Part shown: positions 31,500 to 43,790 of the stretch, in pieces
How positions within the stretch are numbered: the stretch's first letter is position 1
Layout of the letters: each line of letters starts with the position of its first letter
Source of the DNA: Piezodorus guildinii
Lineage: Eukaryota; Arthropoda; Insecta; Hemiptera; Pentatomidae
Assembly (NCBI GenBank): GCA_023052935.1
Contig: CM041297.1
Coordinates: 111,467,563 to 111,531,562, forward strand
Direction: 5' to 3'
DNA length: 64,000 nt
The notes under the pieces: generated by a model
Seen by the model: only the letters and a program-made list of their open reading frames with translations
The model's database searches: none
Told to the model about the DNA's origin: nothing
Translations under genes and position numbers: made by a program

Positions 31500-31985
31500 C
31501 GCTGCTTTCGACAGATTCTTCATAATCCGCTACTCTTTCGTATGGAATTTGATGCTATTCTGACCTTCAAATCCCGCCTATTCGATCACTTCCTCTCTAT
31601 TTAATTTTTAAAGAACCCTAAATAAATATTTTAAATTTCTATAAAAATCTTAAATAAAAACATATCGAAACGATTATTTAAATATAATATTTTACATTGT
31701 GGTGCATTTGCACATTTATTATTTCATCAATATCCCATCAATACTGTATAGGACTTTCAATTAAAATTTTGTATATATGCACATATATTTCTGTTTTATT
31801 TTGTTTTTAACTATTATAATTATAAGCTACCTTTTAATTTATTACTATTTTTTCACTTTTGTTTTTTATTTCTATTAATTTTGTTTGTTGTATTTCTGTA
31901 CTCTAAGACACTAAAGTTGTTTTTGTATATTTTGTAACACTTTTATAAAGGAACTTGTCCCAGGATAATTAAAGAATTTGTTATT
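31500..31985 (+). pseudogene. CR1/L2-like LINE, 3' end
   Basis: Only the last part of the protein can be read: TFKSRLFDHFLSI before a stop at about 31600, preceded in another frame by 'SFVWNL', so the frame is broken. The ~350 bp 3' UTR ends with GGAAC-TTG-TCCC (31949-31961) and 'aggataattaaag', the family's 3' layout. Confidence 0.6.
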
Positions 31986-32654
31986 GTTATTATAAAATTA
32001 TAAGAATTACTCGATTCAGAAATATCCTATGAATGAGTCAGCATTAAAAAATTAAATTGTTTATCGACATATACAAAGAAAAATGTCTGTATAGTATCAA
32101 TATAAGGAATATAACATTATTTTTTAAATCTTTCTTATTTATATATTTCAATAAAAATATTTGATTTGGGTAGAACCTGTAATATGATATTATGTATGAT
32201 GAGAAATTCCCAGCATCTGGAAATGGTTGCAACAGAGCATTCGAAAGCCATATTCTATAAGAAAAAAATTTATACCATATATTACAAGAATTATGTTTTT
32301 TATTTTGTTTTTTATGGCAGTATGACCGAACCATAGCCATCTTACAATATTCGGCCAATAATTCATCCAAGTTAACTAACACGAATCTTAGGGTAGCGTT
32401 ATATAAGACTTCAAAATGTTATATAAATTAATGATAATATTTATTAGGCTAGAACACCTATATATAAAGATTTGGAATCATTGTAGTGGATTCAGATTAG
32501 GTTGTAGGTCAATTCAGATGGTGCCAAGACTTAGATTGCACTATTTGTATCAATCTTTATATTTTTTTTTTTCAAAGTTCAAAGTTTGGCAAGACATTTA
32601 TATTCCTTACAGTTTGTTCGTTAGTTTATTATTTATTATAGTTTATATTATTTA
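31986..32654. other. no gene recognised
   Basis: A minus-strand open frame of 112 codons (32044-32382) lacks any recognisable motif and is A+T-rich; I do not call it a gene. Confidence 0.4.
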
Positions 32655-33131
32655 ATTGCTAAATTACTTAGCTCGCGGCTTCTGTCTAAAACGTAAAGGT
32701 TAGAATTTATAAAACTATTATTATTCCGACGGTCCTTTACGGATGTGAAACGTGGCCGATCACTTTAAAGGCTAAAGGTTTTCGAAAATAAGGTACTGCG
32801 TTAAATATTTGGTCCGAAGAGGCCAGTGGGGAGTTTAGAAGGTTGCACAACGCGGAATCGCGGAGCTTGTACTCTGTGAATATAATTGAGTTGATAGAAT
32901 TGCGGAGGCTCAAATGGGCGAGTAAAGTTGTTGGGCTTGGTGAGGAACTACTTCCGAGAAAGTTGGTACTCGCTGAACCGACTGGTAGGCGTCCGAAAGG
33001 TAGGCCGAAGCGTCGATGGGAGGATTGCGTTAAGGCTGATCTCGGGAGCTTAGGCTTGAACGGTGATCATGGGACGAGTCTGTGTAGACAGTATTTGGTG
33101 GCTTCGGTATCGAACCTTCGGGTTCGGTAGG
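32655..33131 (+). pseudogene. RTE-like LINE, C-terminal fragment
   Basis: Second copy of the family at 10.7-11.7 kb, covering its last ~155 codons. 'ttacttagctcgcggcttct' starts the match; the open frame 32843-33130 reads RSLYSVNIIELIELRRLKWA, LVLAEPTGRRPKGRPKRRWE and ends SNLRVR before TAG. Compared with the other copy there is a deletion and frame change around 32775-32840, within the 'LTLKDEQRLKVFENKVLRKI' region. As in the other copy, similarity stops at the stop codon. It lacks the YADD core and is inactive. Confidence 0.8.
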
Positions 33132-33582
33132 AATTTACAATGGCTTTTTGTAAACAAGTCTTGACAAACTATGGACCAAGAGCGTTAAAAAAGATCTAAG
33201 AGAAATTAACTACCATAGTGTATTTAATTCATGCATTGGATTTTTAATTTGATATAAAATACAGACAATAGTCACTCCTAAAAATAGATTTAATAAAGTC
33301 GACTCCCACAAAAAAATTAATAATTTCTTTTAAATTGCCAAACATGAGATAGAGTAATTAAGATGAGGATGTATTCTTTTAATGCAGTAATAAAATGTTA
33401 TTGCCCATAACTCTATAATTTGATTTTTAAGAATCAGACAAGGACGTTTATTTTTGCGAAAATTCATGGGAAGTAACACCTTATATTAGTAACATCTAGT
33501 CCTATTTTTTGTAAAAAAAAAAAAAAAAAAAAAAAAAGACATTAAAAAAAATTAAAGATTTATTTTTGAAACTGAATCGTTT
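33132..33582. other. no gene recognised
   Basis: A+T-rich with a poly-A run at 33515-33537. Confidence 0.4.
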
Positions 33583-34010
33583 AACGACGTCGGGTACTCG
33601 TTAAATATCACTATCATAACTAATCCTAAAAATGCAAAATTCGTTTTGCAAATTTGTTCTTCCATTTTAATTCAAGACTTCCACAGCACCATCATCCGAT
33701 TAACCACAGTACTATAAAAAAATCTGAACCTCTACTACACCTGAAGGGTCTTGGACTCAGAAAAAATAGAGATTCGCAATATTTCTAGGCCAACGTCTGT
33801 GCAATGAGGTATTAGGCTAAGATAACCATCAGCCGCCAGTTTTTCCCTCTTTCCGGTATCTACTTTATAGAGGCTGAGTTTGCCCCAGATAGGTCTCCAT
33901 ACTCCAGGTCACCCCAAAGTTGAAATAACACATAGTGCTCTGTCCTCTATATCATGTCACTACCCACAGCAGTATAAAGTGACGTTAAATTATTAAACAA
34001 ACAAGCCAAT
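33583..34010 (+). mobile_element. SINE-1 3' part, interrupted by a SINE-3
   Basis: 33590-33718 matches the second half of SINE-1 ('gtactcgtta', 'ttccacagcaccatcatccga', 'gattaaccacagtact'), and 33957-34008 gives the end ('cagtataaagtgacgttaaa', 'aaacaaac'). Between them lies a minus-strand SINE-3 (33720-33935). The block 'cacag(t/c)a' with 'tataaa' occurs on both sides, as a target duplication or a short overlap. Strongly diverged. Confidence 0.55.
33720..33935 (-). mobile_element. tRNA-derived SINE-3, 5'-truncated
   Basis: Complement of the 3' two-thirds of the SINE-3 at 48965: 'gaagggtcttggactcag' matches 'ctgagcccaaaactcttc', and 'ctttatagaggctgag' matches 'cagcctgtataaag'. The tRNA head is missing. 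Confidence 0.65.
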
Positions 34011-34152
34011 TCGAATTCGAAGATCACATAGCTTTTCAAAGGTTTTAGGATTATTATAAAACAAAGAGGGAGCAAGGTTGAGTTAGAGCGTTTGTCGTAA
34101 TAGAGGTTGTTCGAAGAATAGTTCTAGTTAAATCTAAAACATAGGGATCATT

Positions 34153-34434
34153 GTTTGTTTGTTTATTTATTTATCGTCACTTTTTCGTAAAATAGCTGAT
34201 CGAACGATGCGGGAGTCCTAACTTTTGCCTATCCAGGTTTTATTAGGATAGGGATCTTTAACGAGTACCTGACATAGAACTGGCTCGGGACCACCTTTTT
34301 ACGTTCCCTCCAAAGGACGGTATAACTTAGGATATTTTATCCCATTAAAAATCTTAGGGCCACCTGCAGGTTTGAATCCGTGATGTTTGGCATAGAAAGC
34401 TGTTATGCTAGCCACCATGCTATAGGTGACCCCA
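34153..34434 (-). mobile_element. tRNA-derived SINE-1
   Basis: Full-length minus-strand copy with B-box region ('ggattcaaacc' on the minus strand), body and (AAAC/AAAT)n tail. A 13 bp duplication with one mismatch flanks it: 'catagggatcatt' (34140-34152) and 'catatggatcatt' (34435-34447). Confidence 0.85.
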
Positions 34435-34447
34435 CATATGGATCATT

Positions 34448-35084
34448 ATAAGCGATTTTGTTTGTTACGTAGAAGTGAGTATTACGGATTGTATGTTAGA
34501 GAAACGTGATATTCAAGTTAAGCCTTTGAGCTCCAACATACCTCATCATAGTCATGTAAATAGGCCTTTTGCAATTTACTGAAAGTGACAGTAAAATTGA
34601 AGTAAAGTATCAGAGGAGGCCAATGATACTTTAATTAAATCTGAAATCCTCTCTTAGAACGTCAGTGACTTTAACGTTTATTTTTAGAAACATGAGGAGA
34701 AAACCTGTTCCCTATTTAAAATTCAGGTCCCCCACTGAACTTGCAAGCCTTAGAGACGATAAATCGGTCGATAATTTATTGTTAGTGGTAGAGAAGACCC
34801 AATGAGCGTAAATCTACCCATTGCTTGGGATAATTCATCGGCAAGTGGAACTGGGTACACCCGCAAGCAGTTATGTGTTTTCAATAAATGCTTTTCGCCA
34901 AGGTAGGACTGGTTGGCATTGAGTCCCAGTGTCATAACAGCTGCTAGCCAAGCGGTTTTTTCACGGTAACGGGCAACGATATTTATAATACGGGACTAAA
35001 CATGCAAGTTTCTTATTATTTTCTAATTTATATCCATCCATTATAACTTAAACACTATCTTATACTTATAACGATAACAAATAT
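34448..35084. other. no gene recognised
   Basis: Mixed composition. The minus-strand open frame 34750-34935 has no domain that I recognise. Confidence 0.4.
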
Positions 35085-36015
35085 TTATTTATTTATTTAA
35101 CAACAAGTATATACAAATGCTTTTTGGCATATATTGTAACATTGATAATCATTTGATGAAATCTCCTTCAGGATTCTTCAGAATTCGTGGGTGAAGGAAC
35201 CTCCCAGTGAAGGCACTCCTGGGGTTGAAGATCTCTGCTCCAGAGGGTTACGTTCTCCTTGGTGGGTTTTGTGGTAGTGTGTATTTCAGTAATGTTTGTA
35301 CCAGTAGGTTTGGATGTCCAGCGAGTGAGTCGGGAAAATTGTATTATTTCTTAATGACATCTGTTACGAATGGTATGTTGAGGTTTTTTTGTAAAGATTT
35401 ATGGGATACGTAAAAAGGGACAGTGAATAATAAAGCGGAGGAATTTAGACTGAAAGATTTGAATTTTTCGCAAGTGTGATTTTTCACATGAGCCCCACAT
35501 CTGAGTACCGTATGTCCATATAGGTTTAAGTAACATGTTGTATATGATAGTTTAGTTGTTGAGTGATTATTTGTTTTTATGGTGAAGAAGTAGTCTAAAT
35601 ATTGATAGCCGATGATTCAGTCTTTTTTTCAAGGTAGTTACGTGTGATTTCCATGTCAGGCGTCTTTCCATTGTGAGTCCTAAGTATTTTGTTTCTGTTT
35701 TTTTTGGGTAACTCGACATTGTAAAGTGTTAGTGAAGGGCAATCAGACGTTTAAGAGTAAATTTTACATGACTTGAATTCTATATGTTTATTTTTGTACG
35801 CCGTTTATCAAGCCAATATTGCAGTAAATTTAAATGAGTTTGAACATTGTGTGAGGCTATGGTCGGATAAATACTCGTTGAGAGTGTTACTGTGTCGTCT
35901 GCGTATGTTGCAAGTGATGTGTCGGGTGTTTGTGGTATGTCTGAAGTGTATATAGCATACAGAACCGGACCCAAAATGCTGCCTTGAGCAACTCCCGCAC
36001 CAACTCGACAGTAAT
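35085..36015 (-). pseudogene. Jockey-like reverse transcriptase, 5'-truncated relic (J9)
   Basis: Minus-strand relic of ORF2 starting in the palm: AGVAQGSILGPVLYAIYTSDIP, LATYADDTVTLS (catalytic YADD) and LLQYWLDKRRTKI within 35780-36010. Further on, in shifted frames, TKYLGLTMERRLTWKSHV, HRLSIFRLLL and LLKPIWTYGTQMWG can be read, all standard Jockey thumb/C-terminal landmarks. Several frameshifts and stops break it. The 3' end near 35090-35170 ('ttaacaacaagtat', 'caaatgc', 'tgtaacatt' on the plus strand) is shared with 50575-50660. It begins at about 36015, so endonuclease and fingers are missing. It is a different subfamily from J1 and J2. Confidence 0.8.
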
Positions 36016-36407
36016 AATAATAAATATTAGTCCATATTTTATTCAACTTTAGAACAAATTAACTAGCTAACTCATTGAATATTTTAATTTTAGTTAGTCA
36101 TCTACTTAATATACAAAAACATTGGATACCATTAGAACAAAAATTGTATTATAATGTTTATAAATTATTTTTGAAATAATAGCTTCCTTAGGATATTTTA
36201 CTGCACCGAAAATTCATGAACTAACCTATAAAAGAACCTGAAAAGCATACTGTAGGCAAAAAGATTACAAGGATCATTCTGATGATTTGACAAGAACTTG
36301 AAACGTAGGCGAATTACGCACCATTGAAAAACGATAAGAGCAATAATTGTTTTAATAATTTCGAAAATTAAAAGGAAGAGTTTTTTTTTAATCTATGTAT
36401 TTATAAA
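36016..36407. other. no gene recognised
   Basis: A+T-rich spacer between J9 and a SINE-2. Confidence 0.4.
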
Positions 36408-36690
36408 GGAAGCCCATGGCTATATGCCTAGCGCGTTAGTCTAAAACGCTAAAGGTTGTAAGTTCGAATCCAAGTCTCGGGAGGACTTTCTAAAGCATTT
36501 AACTAAATGGGGATTCACTCAAAACCTCCCTTCGACCCGTCAGCCAACTGGTAGCTACTCAATAAAATAGGCATTAGGAGTGATGACCATACTCTATAAA
36601 ATATTATCGAAAATCGCGGGGTAGAATCTTAAAAAACTACACCACGCGGCCCAGGGTGCTTAAAGCCTGTCGCGCCAATCGAAAAATATG
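36408..36690 (+). mobile_element. tRNA-derived SINE-2
   Basis: Head 'ggaagcccatggctatatgc', B-box 'agttcgaatccaa', body with 'cccgtcagccaactggtag', 'ggagtgatgacc' and end 'gcctgtcgcgccaatcga'. It is ~45 bp longer than the 18.6 kb copy because it keeps the 'gtcagccaactggtagctac' part. Confidence 0.8.
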
Positions 36691-37526
36691 AAATGAAATT
36701 GAAACTATAAGAGGCTCATTAATAACACAAAACAAAACAAGTAATTCTCAAAAATGGAGTTTATTATTGCTTACTGAAAAAATCTAAGCCCTTGAATTGA
36801 TATAACAGTTTATCGTAAATAAAATAACACTTTAATCGCTGATATATTCTAATAATTGTTAAAGGCAAAACGATATAAGCAACCAAAGTTCTATTTTATT
36901 GATGTTTGATATAAAATTTTATACCAATTTGAGCTTTGGGATTTTCTTAATCACTGTCAATGATTTTCTATATATACTATACTTCTTGTTCGCTTCTTGT
37001 AGCTGAAATACGCCCTGGGGCACATTCATCATTTCTAAATAAAACAATAACGAAATAAAATTTGTTTGTGAACCTAATTGTTAAAATCGTCTAAAAATAT
37101 TTGTACCAGTGGGACTATTTTTAATACCATTAATCTTGTACTCGTCAACCATTTTTTGTTCTATGTTATTTGTTTAGTTCCGAGGTTCAGAATATAATAA
37201 CAGAAATCTTTAAACCGCAGATAGAATTTTTGTTTAAAGCTTAAATAGTATTATTATTGTACTCTGTATAATTAATGAAAATGAAGTATCGTTTATAAAA
37301 TATACATATTTTTTTAATTTATGATACTCCGAATTTATAAACCATATATACATCTTTTTAGTCATTTATATACAAATATATCTTTCAAACATCGAAAAAA
37401 ATACGAAAAAGTACATCAAAACCGTTTTCTTCTGTAGATTCTTCAGTAAATGATTACTACAATATCTTTCATAGAGAAATTACAAATAGTAAAGGATAAT
37501 TAAAAGGTTTATTAATTAACATTCAA
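36691..37526. other. no gene recognised
   Basis: A+T-rich. Nothing supported. Confidence 0.4.
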
Positions 37527-37757
37527 GAAGCACGCTGCTGTGTGGCTAAGACGCCAGATTACTCTACTAGTCCCACCCGGATTCACTCCTCACAGCATCT
37601 ACCCAGAAATAGCGAGGCCCGTCAACAAACTGGTGGCAACTTACAAAAATAGTGAGGAGTGATGACCCCTACCCATAGCGTATAATCTCAGAGGCTGCTA
37701 CATCGAGCAGCCGAAGTATCTACACGTCCTGTCGGGCCACTGGATATAAAAAAATTA
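37527..37757 (+). mobile_element. tRNA-derived SINE-2, diverged copy
   Basis: 'gtgtggctaagacgccag' (A-box region), 'gtcaacaaactggtggcaac', 'gaggagtgatgacccctac' and the terminal 'cctgtcgggccactgga' follow SINE-2 order. The B-box region is partly deleted. Confidence 0.65.
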
Positions 37758-38930
37758 ATGCTACTATAAAATATTCAACGCACATGACTTATTAACGTGA
37801 TAATAGGGATAATCGATTATTGTAAGCATGATAGGGTCTAACCACTCCCTTCTTACTAATCTTTCTCTGCCTTGGCAGTCGACAAATGAGCCAAGTATGA
37901 GGAAGCTATTAATTTGCGGGCTGAGGGAAATGAGTAGGTTTTTAGGAATCTATCAAAACTAAATTTTTAAAGAAATCCAATCAGTTTGCGTTGACCTTCT
38001 AGAGCGAATGACTCTTAACAAAGAAATTGTTACGCGTTTTCATGAAAAATATTAGTCTGAAGATTCTGGGTCGGTCGAAAATAATAAACACTTCGACAGC
38101 CCATTTGTCAAGTTGTGTTTGTTTGGAATAGACTAAATGGAGGAGATGTTTTAACGTCTTCATTCGAATTATTTTCAATATATTTTCCTCTTCACATGCC
38201 TCGTTATTGCGATGTTATTTTTAATCACTTGAGGGTCAAAAGTCAGGTAAAAATTAAACTTTTATTTTTCTGAATCGACTCTGAGTGTTGTGCGGCTCAC
38301 ACATAAATCAAGGAATTTTCAAGGTTGGATTCCACACACTTTGCAGTCCGTTCGTAACATGATATTTTAATTGTTGTTAGTGAGATGGAATGAGAATAAA
38401 TTCACCTTATCTGAAGTATAAACCAATTCTACTTACAATTAGATTAACTTATAAAATAATATAATTCGGCTCTAATAATTATTAAGATTGGCAAAAATAG
38501 AAAAAATGTTTCTGTCTGAAGGCTTAAGACTTCAGGTGTCATTGAGATTTCCTGCCGGTAGAAAAAAAAACAACCTTAATTTTGGAATACAAAATTATAG
38601 CAAATACATAAATTGTGTTATTTAATAACACAACATAAATAGTATAAAATTTCTTTCCAAAGTTATTATTTTTTTTTTATCTGCTATAATGTTATGGTTT
38701 TACATAAAAATGCAAGAAAAAAAAAAGAAAAGGTCCTTCATTTATTTTATCTAAATTACTAACATAAATTCGGAATTTTTTTCTTGAGCAAAATACCTAA
38801 AACAGATATTAAAATATAAATTTAGAAACGAATAATTTAGAATGGCTTTCCCAACTCCAATATTTTTTCATCGGAAATCTTTTCGAAGCACTTGGATCCA
38901 TCTGCCTGACAAATTCATAATAGTCAAAAC
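37758..38930. other. no gene recognised
   Basis: A+T-rich. 37840-37940 is somewhat richer in C and G, but without a recognisable motif. Confidence 0.4.
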
Positions 38931-39170
38931 TAATGTTACTCGGACGATGGTACCGTGGGAGGCCTAAATTTTGCTAATCCAGGCTTAATTAGGATAGGGA
39001 TATTTAACGAGTACCAGATATCGCACAGTCTTCGGACCACTTATCATGTTCCCTCCGAAACAATGCATAACCAACTAATTGATTACTTTATTTATAAAAT
39101 CTTGGAGTCATCTGTCGGTGTTGAACCCGTGATAATGAGAATAAAAGACTGTTATGCCACAACATCTTAA
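38931..39170 (-). mobile_element. tRNA-derived SINE-1, old copy
   Basis: 'cggacgatgg', 'gggaggcctaaattttgct', 'aggatagggatatttaacga', 'gttccctccgaa' and a B-box relic ('ggtgttgaaccc') match SINE-1 in order; many substitutions. No target duplication found. Confidence 0.7.
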
Positions 39171-40044
39171 GAAAGTAGTATGATTTTATCATTAGTTATT
39201 TACCTATATCTGTAGTTCCACTAAAAGCAGGTGAACTAAATATAAGGTTATTCATTAAAAAGCCAAGCCTGAAATTATTCTTCGAAATTCTTCTACAAAA
39301 AAGTAAAATAAATAAATAAAAAAATCTATAGGAATTGCTTTCCAACTATGGTAAAACAACTCAAGTAATTATATCTGATTGATTTTTTCCGTTGTTTTTG
39401 ACTCCGTAGGTACCTTCTGGAATCGATAGAAAATAAACCAACCTGTCCTTATTAAGGACGAGATGATTGATACGAAACTGATTTAATGGCGACAGCCGAA
39501 GCCAGTGCCTCTGATGAAAGCCACACTCCCAAGGCAATGATCTCGTAGGTTCGATTTGTTGAAGGAATTATCCTGATCGTAGGCGATATCACAATCCATC
39601 ATGGACCATCCCTCACGTCCCTCAAGGCAGGATCAAGGGCTTCGTTTCGCCTTGGGACTTCCGCCATTGTATCTTAGATATGAATGCTAAGATGCAGGTG
39701 TAATGATTTCCAAGTAACCATGTTTTGGAATTATATTATACTTGTAATAACTTAAAAAAAAATCAAACCAAAGTAGTTCCTGAACGGTAGATCCTAGCGA
39801 CTAATGTTATATTACAAATAATATTCTATATTAAATTTCTTATGTGGAAATCATCAAACATTTTCGATACGAGAAACACCACCATAGCTAGAGCTTGTCA
39901 AAAGTTAGATTTTTTTGGGTGAAAAAATCATTACACCCAAATAACCACACACCCCATCCCAAAAGACATTTTCATTTCAAAAAGATTCATTCTAAATAAT
40001 TAGGCTTGTGAGGTTGAGTGAGTGGATGGCTACTTGTTTTTTTG
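39171..40044. other. no gene recognised
   Basis: 39420-39690 is distinctly less A+T-rich and looks like an unrelated inserted segment, but I could not assign it to any family or read a protein. Confidence 0.4.
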
Positions 40045-40400
40045 GTTTATTATTTTCAATAATGAACCTCTATAATCGATCAAAAAAAAAATTACCGCCA
40101 AAATTTGAGGGCTTACGTTTCAAGATGCGTAGAACCCGAATAAGGAATACAAAAATATCCGTTTCTCTCGATAATAAATAAATAAGTACCGACTAAATTT
40201 CATTGAAATTGGTTATAAACTAGCTGTGATATAGCGTTTTGAAATTAGCAGATATTGGCATATTACCTATTTTCCTTTGAATTATTTATTACTTTTCATA
40301 TTACTTAATTGCCTATCTACAACTTTATAAACAGTTATACCGTAATATGTTTATTTGGAAATAATAAACCATTGTGTAATAATTTTCAGGGTTTTATATA
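40045..40400 (+). repeat. interspersed repeat family C, longest copy
   Basis: Reference copy for family C. In order: 'ttattattttcaataatgaa', 'ataatcgatc', A run, 'gcttacgtttcaagatg', 'gaaattggtt', 'gatatagcg', 'acagttataccg', 'ccattgtgtaata'. Not coding. Five copies occur in this window, in both orientations. Confidence 0.6.
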
Positions 40401-40881
40401 TAGATAACGATTATGTTTGAGGAACCACTTAAATAATTGGAACAATATATGCGGGTATCCAATAAAAAATCACCAGAGAAATTCATAAATAAGTTATCTT
40501 TTATTTCCGAAGCCTCGATTAAGTGTTGGAAAAATTATCACAAAATCATGAAAAGTGTGTATAAAAACTAAAGAAGACAAAACCGAATTGTTTATAAAAA
40601 TCAATAAAACAAATTCAATGTGCTTAAAATGCATTTCATTAATATAATATTAATATATTATTTTTCTAAATTAATTTAAGGCAATTTATTAAAGAAAATA
40701 AAATTATGCAGAATATGATCGATATCAAAAAATTTCTTGTGGTATTTTGGCTAATGGGTTACATCATTTTTATGTCAATGGAGGGAATCCTTGAAGAAAA
40801 AAACAACAACAATGAAATATTATAAACACAATGGAAGTTTATGATCAAGAAAAAAACTACAAGATTTACCCATTATAGAAT
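40401..40881. other. no gene recognised
   Basis: A+T-rich. Nothing supported. Confidence 0.4.
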
Positions 40882-41125
40882 GGGTCATCTGTGGTATATT
40901 CTCTAGGATAAAAGCCCTCTATGCCCAAGGTCGCAGGTTCAAACCTGGCAGGTGACCCTAGGATTTTGTATTGAGAGTAAAAAAAATCCTTAATTATGCC
41001 GTTCTTCGAAGGGGGCTATGTTAAAGATTCTTATCCAAGTTAAACATAGAAAGGCAAAATTCAGGGTGCACACTGTAGCATCGTCCGATTTGCCACAACA
41101 GTATAATGTACTAATTTAAACAAAT
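40882..41125 (+). mobile_element. tRNA-derived SINE-1
   Basis: Head 'gggtcat' pairs with 'gtgaccc' 70 nt later, an acceptor-stem-like 7 bp match; the B-box 'aggttcaaacctgg' is intact. Body landmarks follow ('aaaaatcctta', 'gcatcgtccgatttgccaca'). The centre ('gtggtcccgagcc') is deleted. Confidence 0.75.
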
Positions 41126-43695
41126 ACCATGTAGTTATAGTCAATATTAAAATTATTATAAATGAAGATCATGTATATATTTATTTATAAAATTAAAATT
41201 AGAAAAAATTTCTTCTGAAAACATTTATGTATTATCACAATAGTTAAATGGTTTTAGAAGAGAATTGTTCTAATTTTAATTTTATAAATAATTATTCACC
41301 TATGGATAACAACTTTTTCCAAGCTATGAATGATGAGAGCACCCAAAGTCTGAAGTGTAAAATTAATAAATAATATAATAATATGCTTACTTTCCTGAAT
41401 GATTTTAGAGAAAAAAACAATACTTATGTTCAAGCCCTTTTTTTATTCAAATATGACCACATTTAAAGCCTATAAAAATTAACCTGATTAATCTACACTG
41501 ATTTTTTTTTTTAAATTATGTTTATTGTTATGTAACCTGTTGCTTAATGAGAGAGGAAACTATGCAAATACCAGATTTATAATTATGGAAAATTAATGTC
41601 AAACTGACAATTTTTTCCTCGACGAATATTACACACGGTAATCGTTTCAAATTTCATGGGAAATGAAAGTGAACTCGAGAAAACGACCTCGTAGACTTTA
41701 GTGTGTTTAAAAGCGTATTTCGTAAGTTCGAATCGATTTTTATCGGTTCCGAAAATACCGTTTTTTTTTTTGTTTTTTTATGTGATACGGGACATAATGT
41801 GATTTGTTGAAACAAAAGCAAGTAACCGCACACGACAAGGACATGTAATACGACCCGACTAAATAGGAAGCAGATGGGTGGGTAGTGACAACCGTAACGT
41901 AACGTTATGTTGATACAGAGTCTATGTCCGTTATCTGACGCACTTGTGAAGGTCCCACCGAGTATATACATCTGTATAGTCGAATCAATAATTTATGACA
42001 TAAAATGCACATTTATTGACATTTCACTCTGATTGATGGTTTGACAGATCGATTTGACTTTGTAATCAATAATAATTCAGATAATATATATTTATGTTAC
42101 TGTAAATCTATGAAATTAAATTGTTGGCAACAATATATTTCTGTTTAGGGATTCAAGGGTAACTATTACGATATTCTTTGATATGATTGAAAGGTAAATG
42201 GTAACTATTGGCAAAGTCTTTCATCTGTTTGGTTTTGATATAGTAATAATTCATTAAAAATTTATATTAAATATATATTAACATATTTAGTTATGTTAGA
42301 TTAGGTACGTATATTCAGTATACGAATCTCCAATAACCCAACTACTCAGATCTGAATAGAAATAAAAAAATAAAATAAAAAAAATTAAATAAATCTATTC
42401 TTAAGCCCCCGATCCTAAAACCCAGTATATATACACTATGTGGACCTCTCCCCCTTCATAACTTAATTTCGGGCCTAAGTTTGGAAAATTCGAGACAGCC
42501 AAAATTAATCGATATTTGTTCTTAAAATCGTAAGTAATTTAATAAATAAAATAAACATTAAAACATAATATTATGCTAACATGATTTTTTATTAATGTTA
42601 GTATAATTTGAAAAAAAAAAAGAAATGAAATGGAGAAGGCTGTATTTGATACAGAAAAGATTGAATTTGAAATGGAAAAGGTTAAATTTAAATTATAAAT
42701 CCTTATTTGTCTGAATGTTAGTTTTATAATAACATAAACTTGTTAAATTCCCTTATCTTTATTCCGGAACTTTTGCCCTGCACCGTATCTTCAAATCTTT
42801 TTGTTTCTTATTAGATTTCAATTTCTGTGTCTGGTTTTCCTATCTTAATGTCGTTTTGTTTTTATAAATTTTCATCTCTTTAATAAGGATAAACGAAGAA
42901 ATAAGTAAATAAAATATCAACTAGAATTAAAATGGAAGGAAAAAAAACAAAACTGAAATTTAAAAGTCTAAAAGTTTATTAGATTGAGTAATATAATTTT
43001 AATAAGTAATTGTATAAGTTAAGCGTTCATTAAAGAGAATAAATACGAATAGAATTGTCTGAGATTTAAAAATTAATCTAGTTATCTAGCTGTTACATTT
43101 TTACTCCTCAAACAACCGATCTGAATTTAATTCAAAATAATTGCAAAAGGAAATACTTATTCATTTGCGTAGAAATGGAAATATAATTTTTCAATTATTG
43201 TATTCAAACATTATTTCTGATAAATGCTCTTGATTAATGAATAACAAAGGTGTTAAAATAAATAATAAATAATATATTAAATTTATTAGAATATAGAGAT
43301 ATATAAAGGATCTTGTATTAAAAACTCAACCTCAACAAAATCGTTACGCATCTAGTTTACATTCCCAGTAAAAATTTATTATTTAGGAAATATTAAAAAA
43401 AAAAAAAAAATAGTTGATGTGCATCCTATATTATTTTAGTGTCGACTCAAGATGGTTCATATATCATAAAATGGATATTAAGTAGCTTCAATCGAAAAAA
43501 CAAATCACACATAAGATTAACATAACTGTAGTATTAAGTCGTTTATTTTCTCCTGCATCAACATCCCCGACATACTAAGATCAATGCCTCATCTATCCCA
43601 AGCCAGACTTAGACAAATAACAGCCGGCTTCGGTAAACGATTGTGCATGAAGAAGATTATTATTAATTAAACCAGCCTCCGACATCTGCCGGCTA
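41126..43695. other. no gene recognised
   Basis: 2.5 kb of A+T-rich DNA. A minus-strand open frame of 105 codons (41654-41971) has no recognisable motif, and its DNA is not clearly coding-like. Poly-A runs near 42611 and 43396. Confidence 0.4.
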
Positions 43696-43790
43696 GGCCG
43701 AGCATCATTACTGGGGACTGTAATGCACACTCAAGGCCTGGGGGATGGGATAAGTTTGGTGGCTCAGTCATTATCATACCAAGGTTCTTC
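43696..43790 (+). pseudogene. LINE endonuclease-domain relic
   Basis: The frame around 43698-43780 reads ARPSIITGDCNAHSRPGGWD followed by KFGG. 'GDxNAH....W' is the conserved block of non-LTR endonucleases carrying the catalytic Asp and Asn; J1 has GADLNAKNQQWG and J2 GGDYNAKHQRWG at the same place. No flanking domain is readable, so this is an isolated ~90 bp relic of a third lineage. Confidence 0.5.

Noticed and set aside
32044..32382. 112-codon minus-strand frame
   Set aside because: A+T-driven composition and no recognisable domain.
41654..41971. 105-codon minus-strand frame
   Set aside because: Length is unremarkable for the window, with no motif; poly-T-derived Lys run inside.
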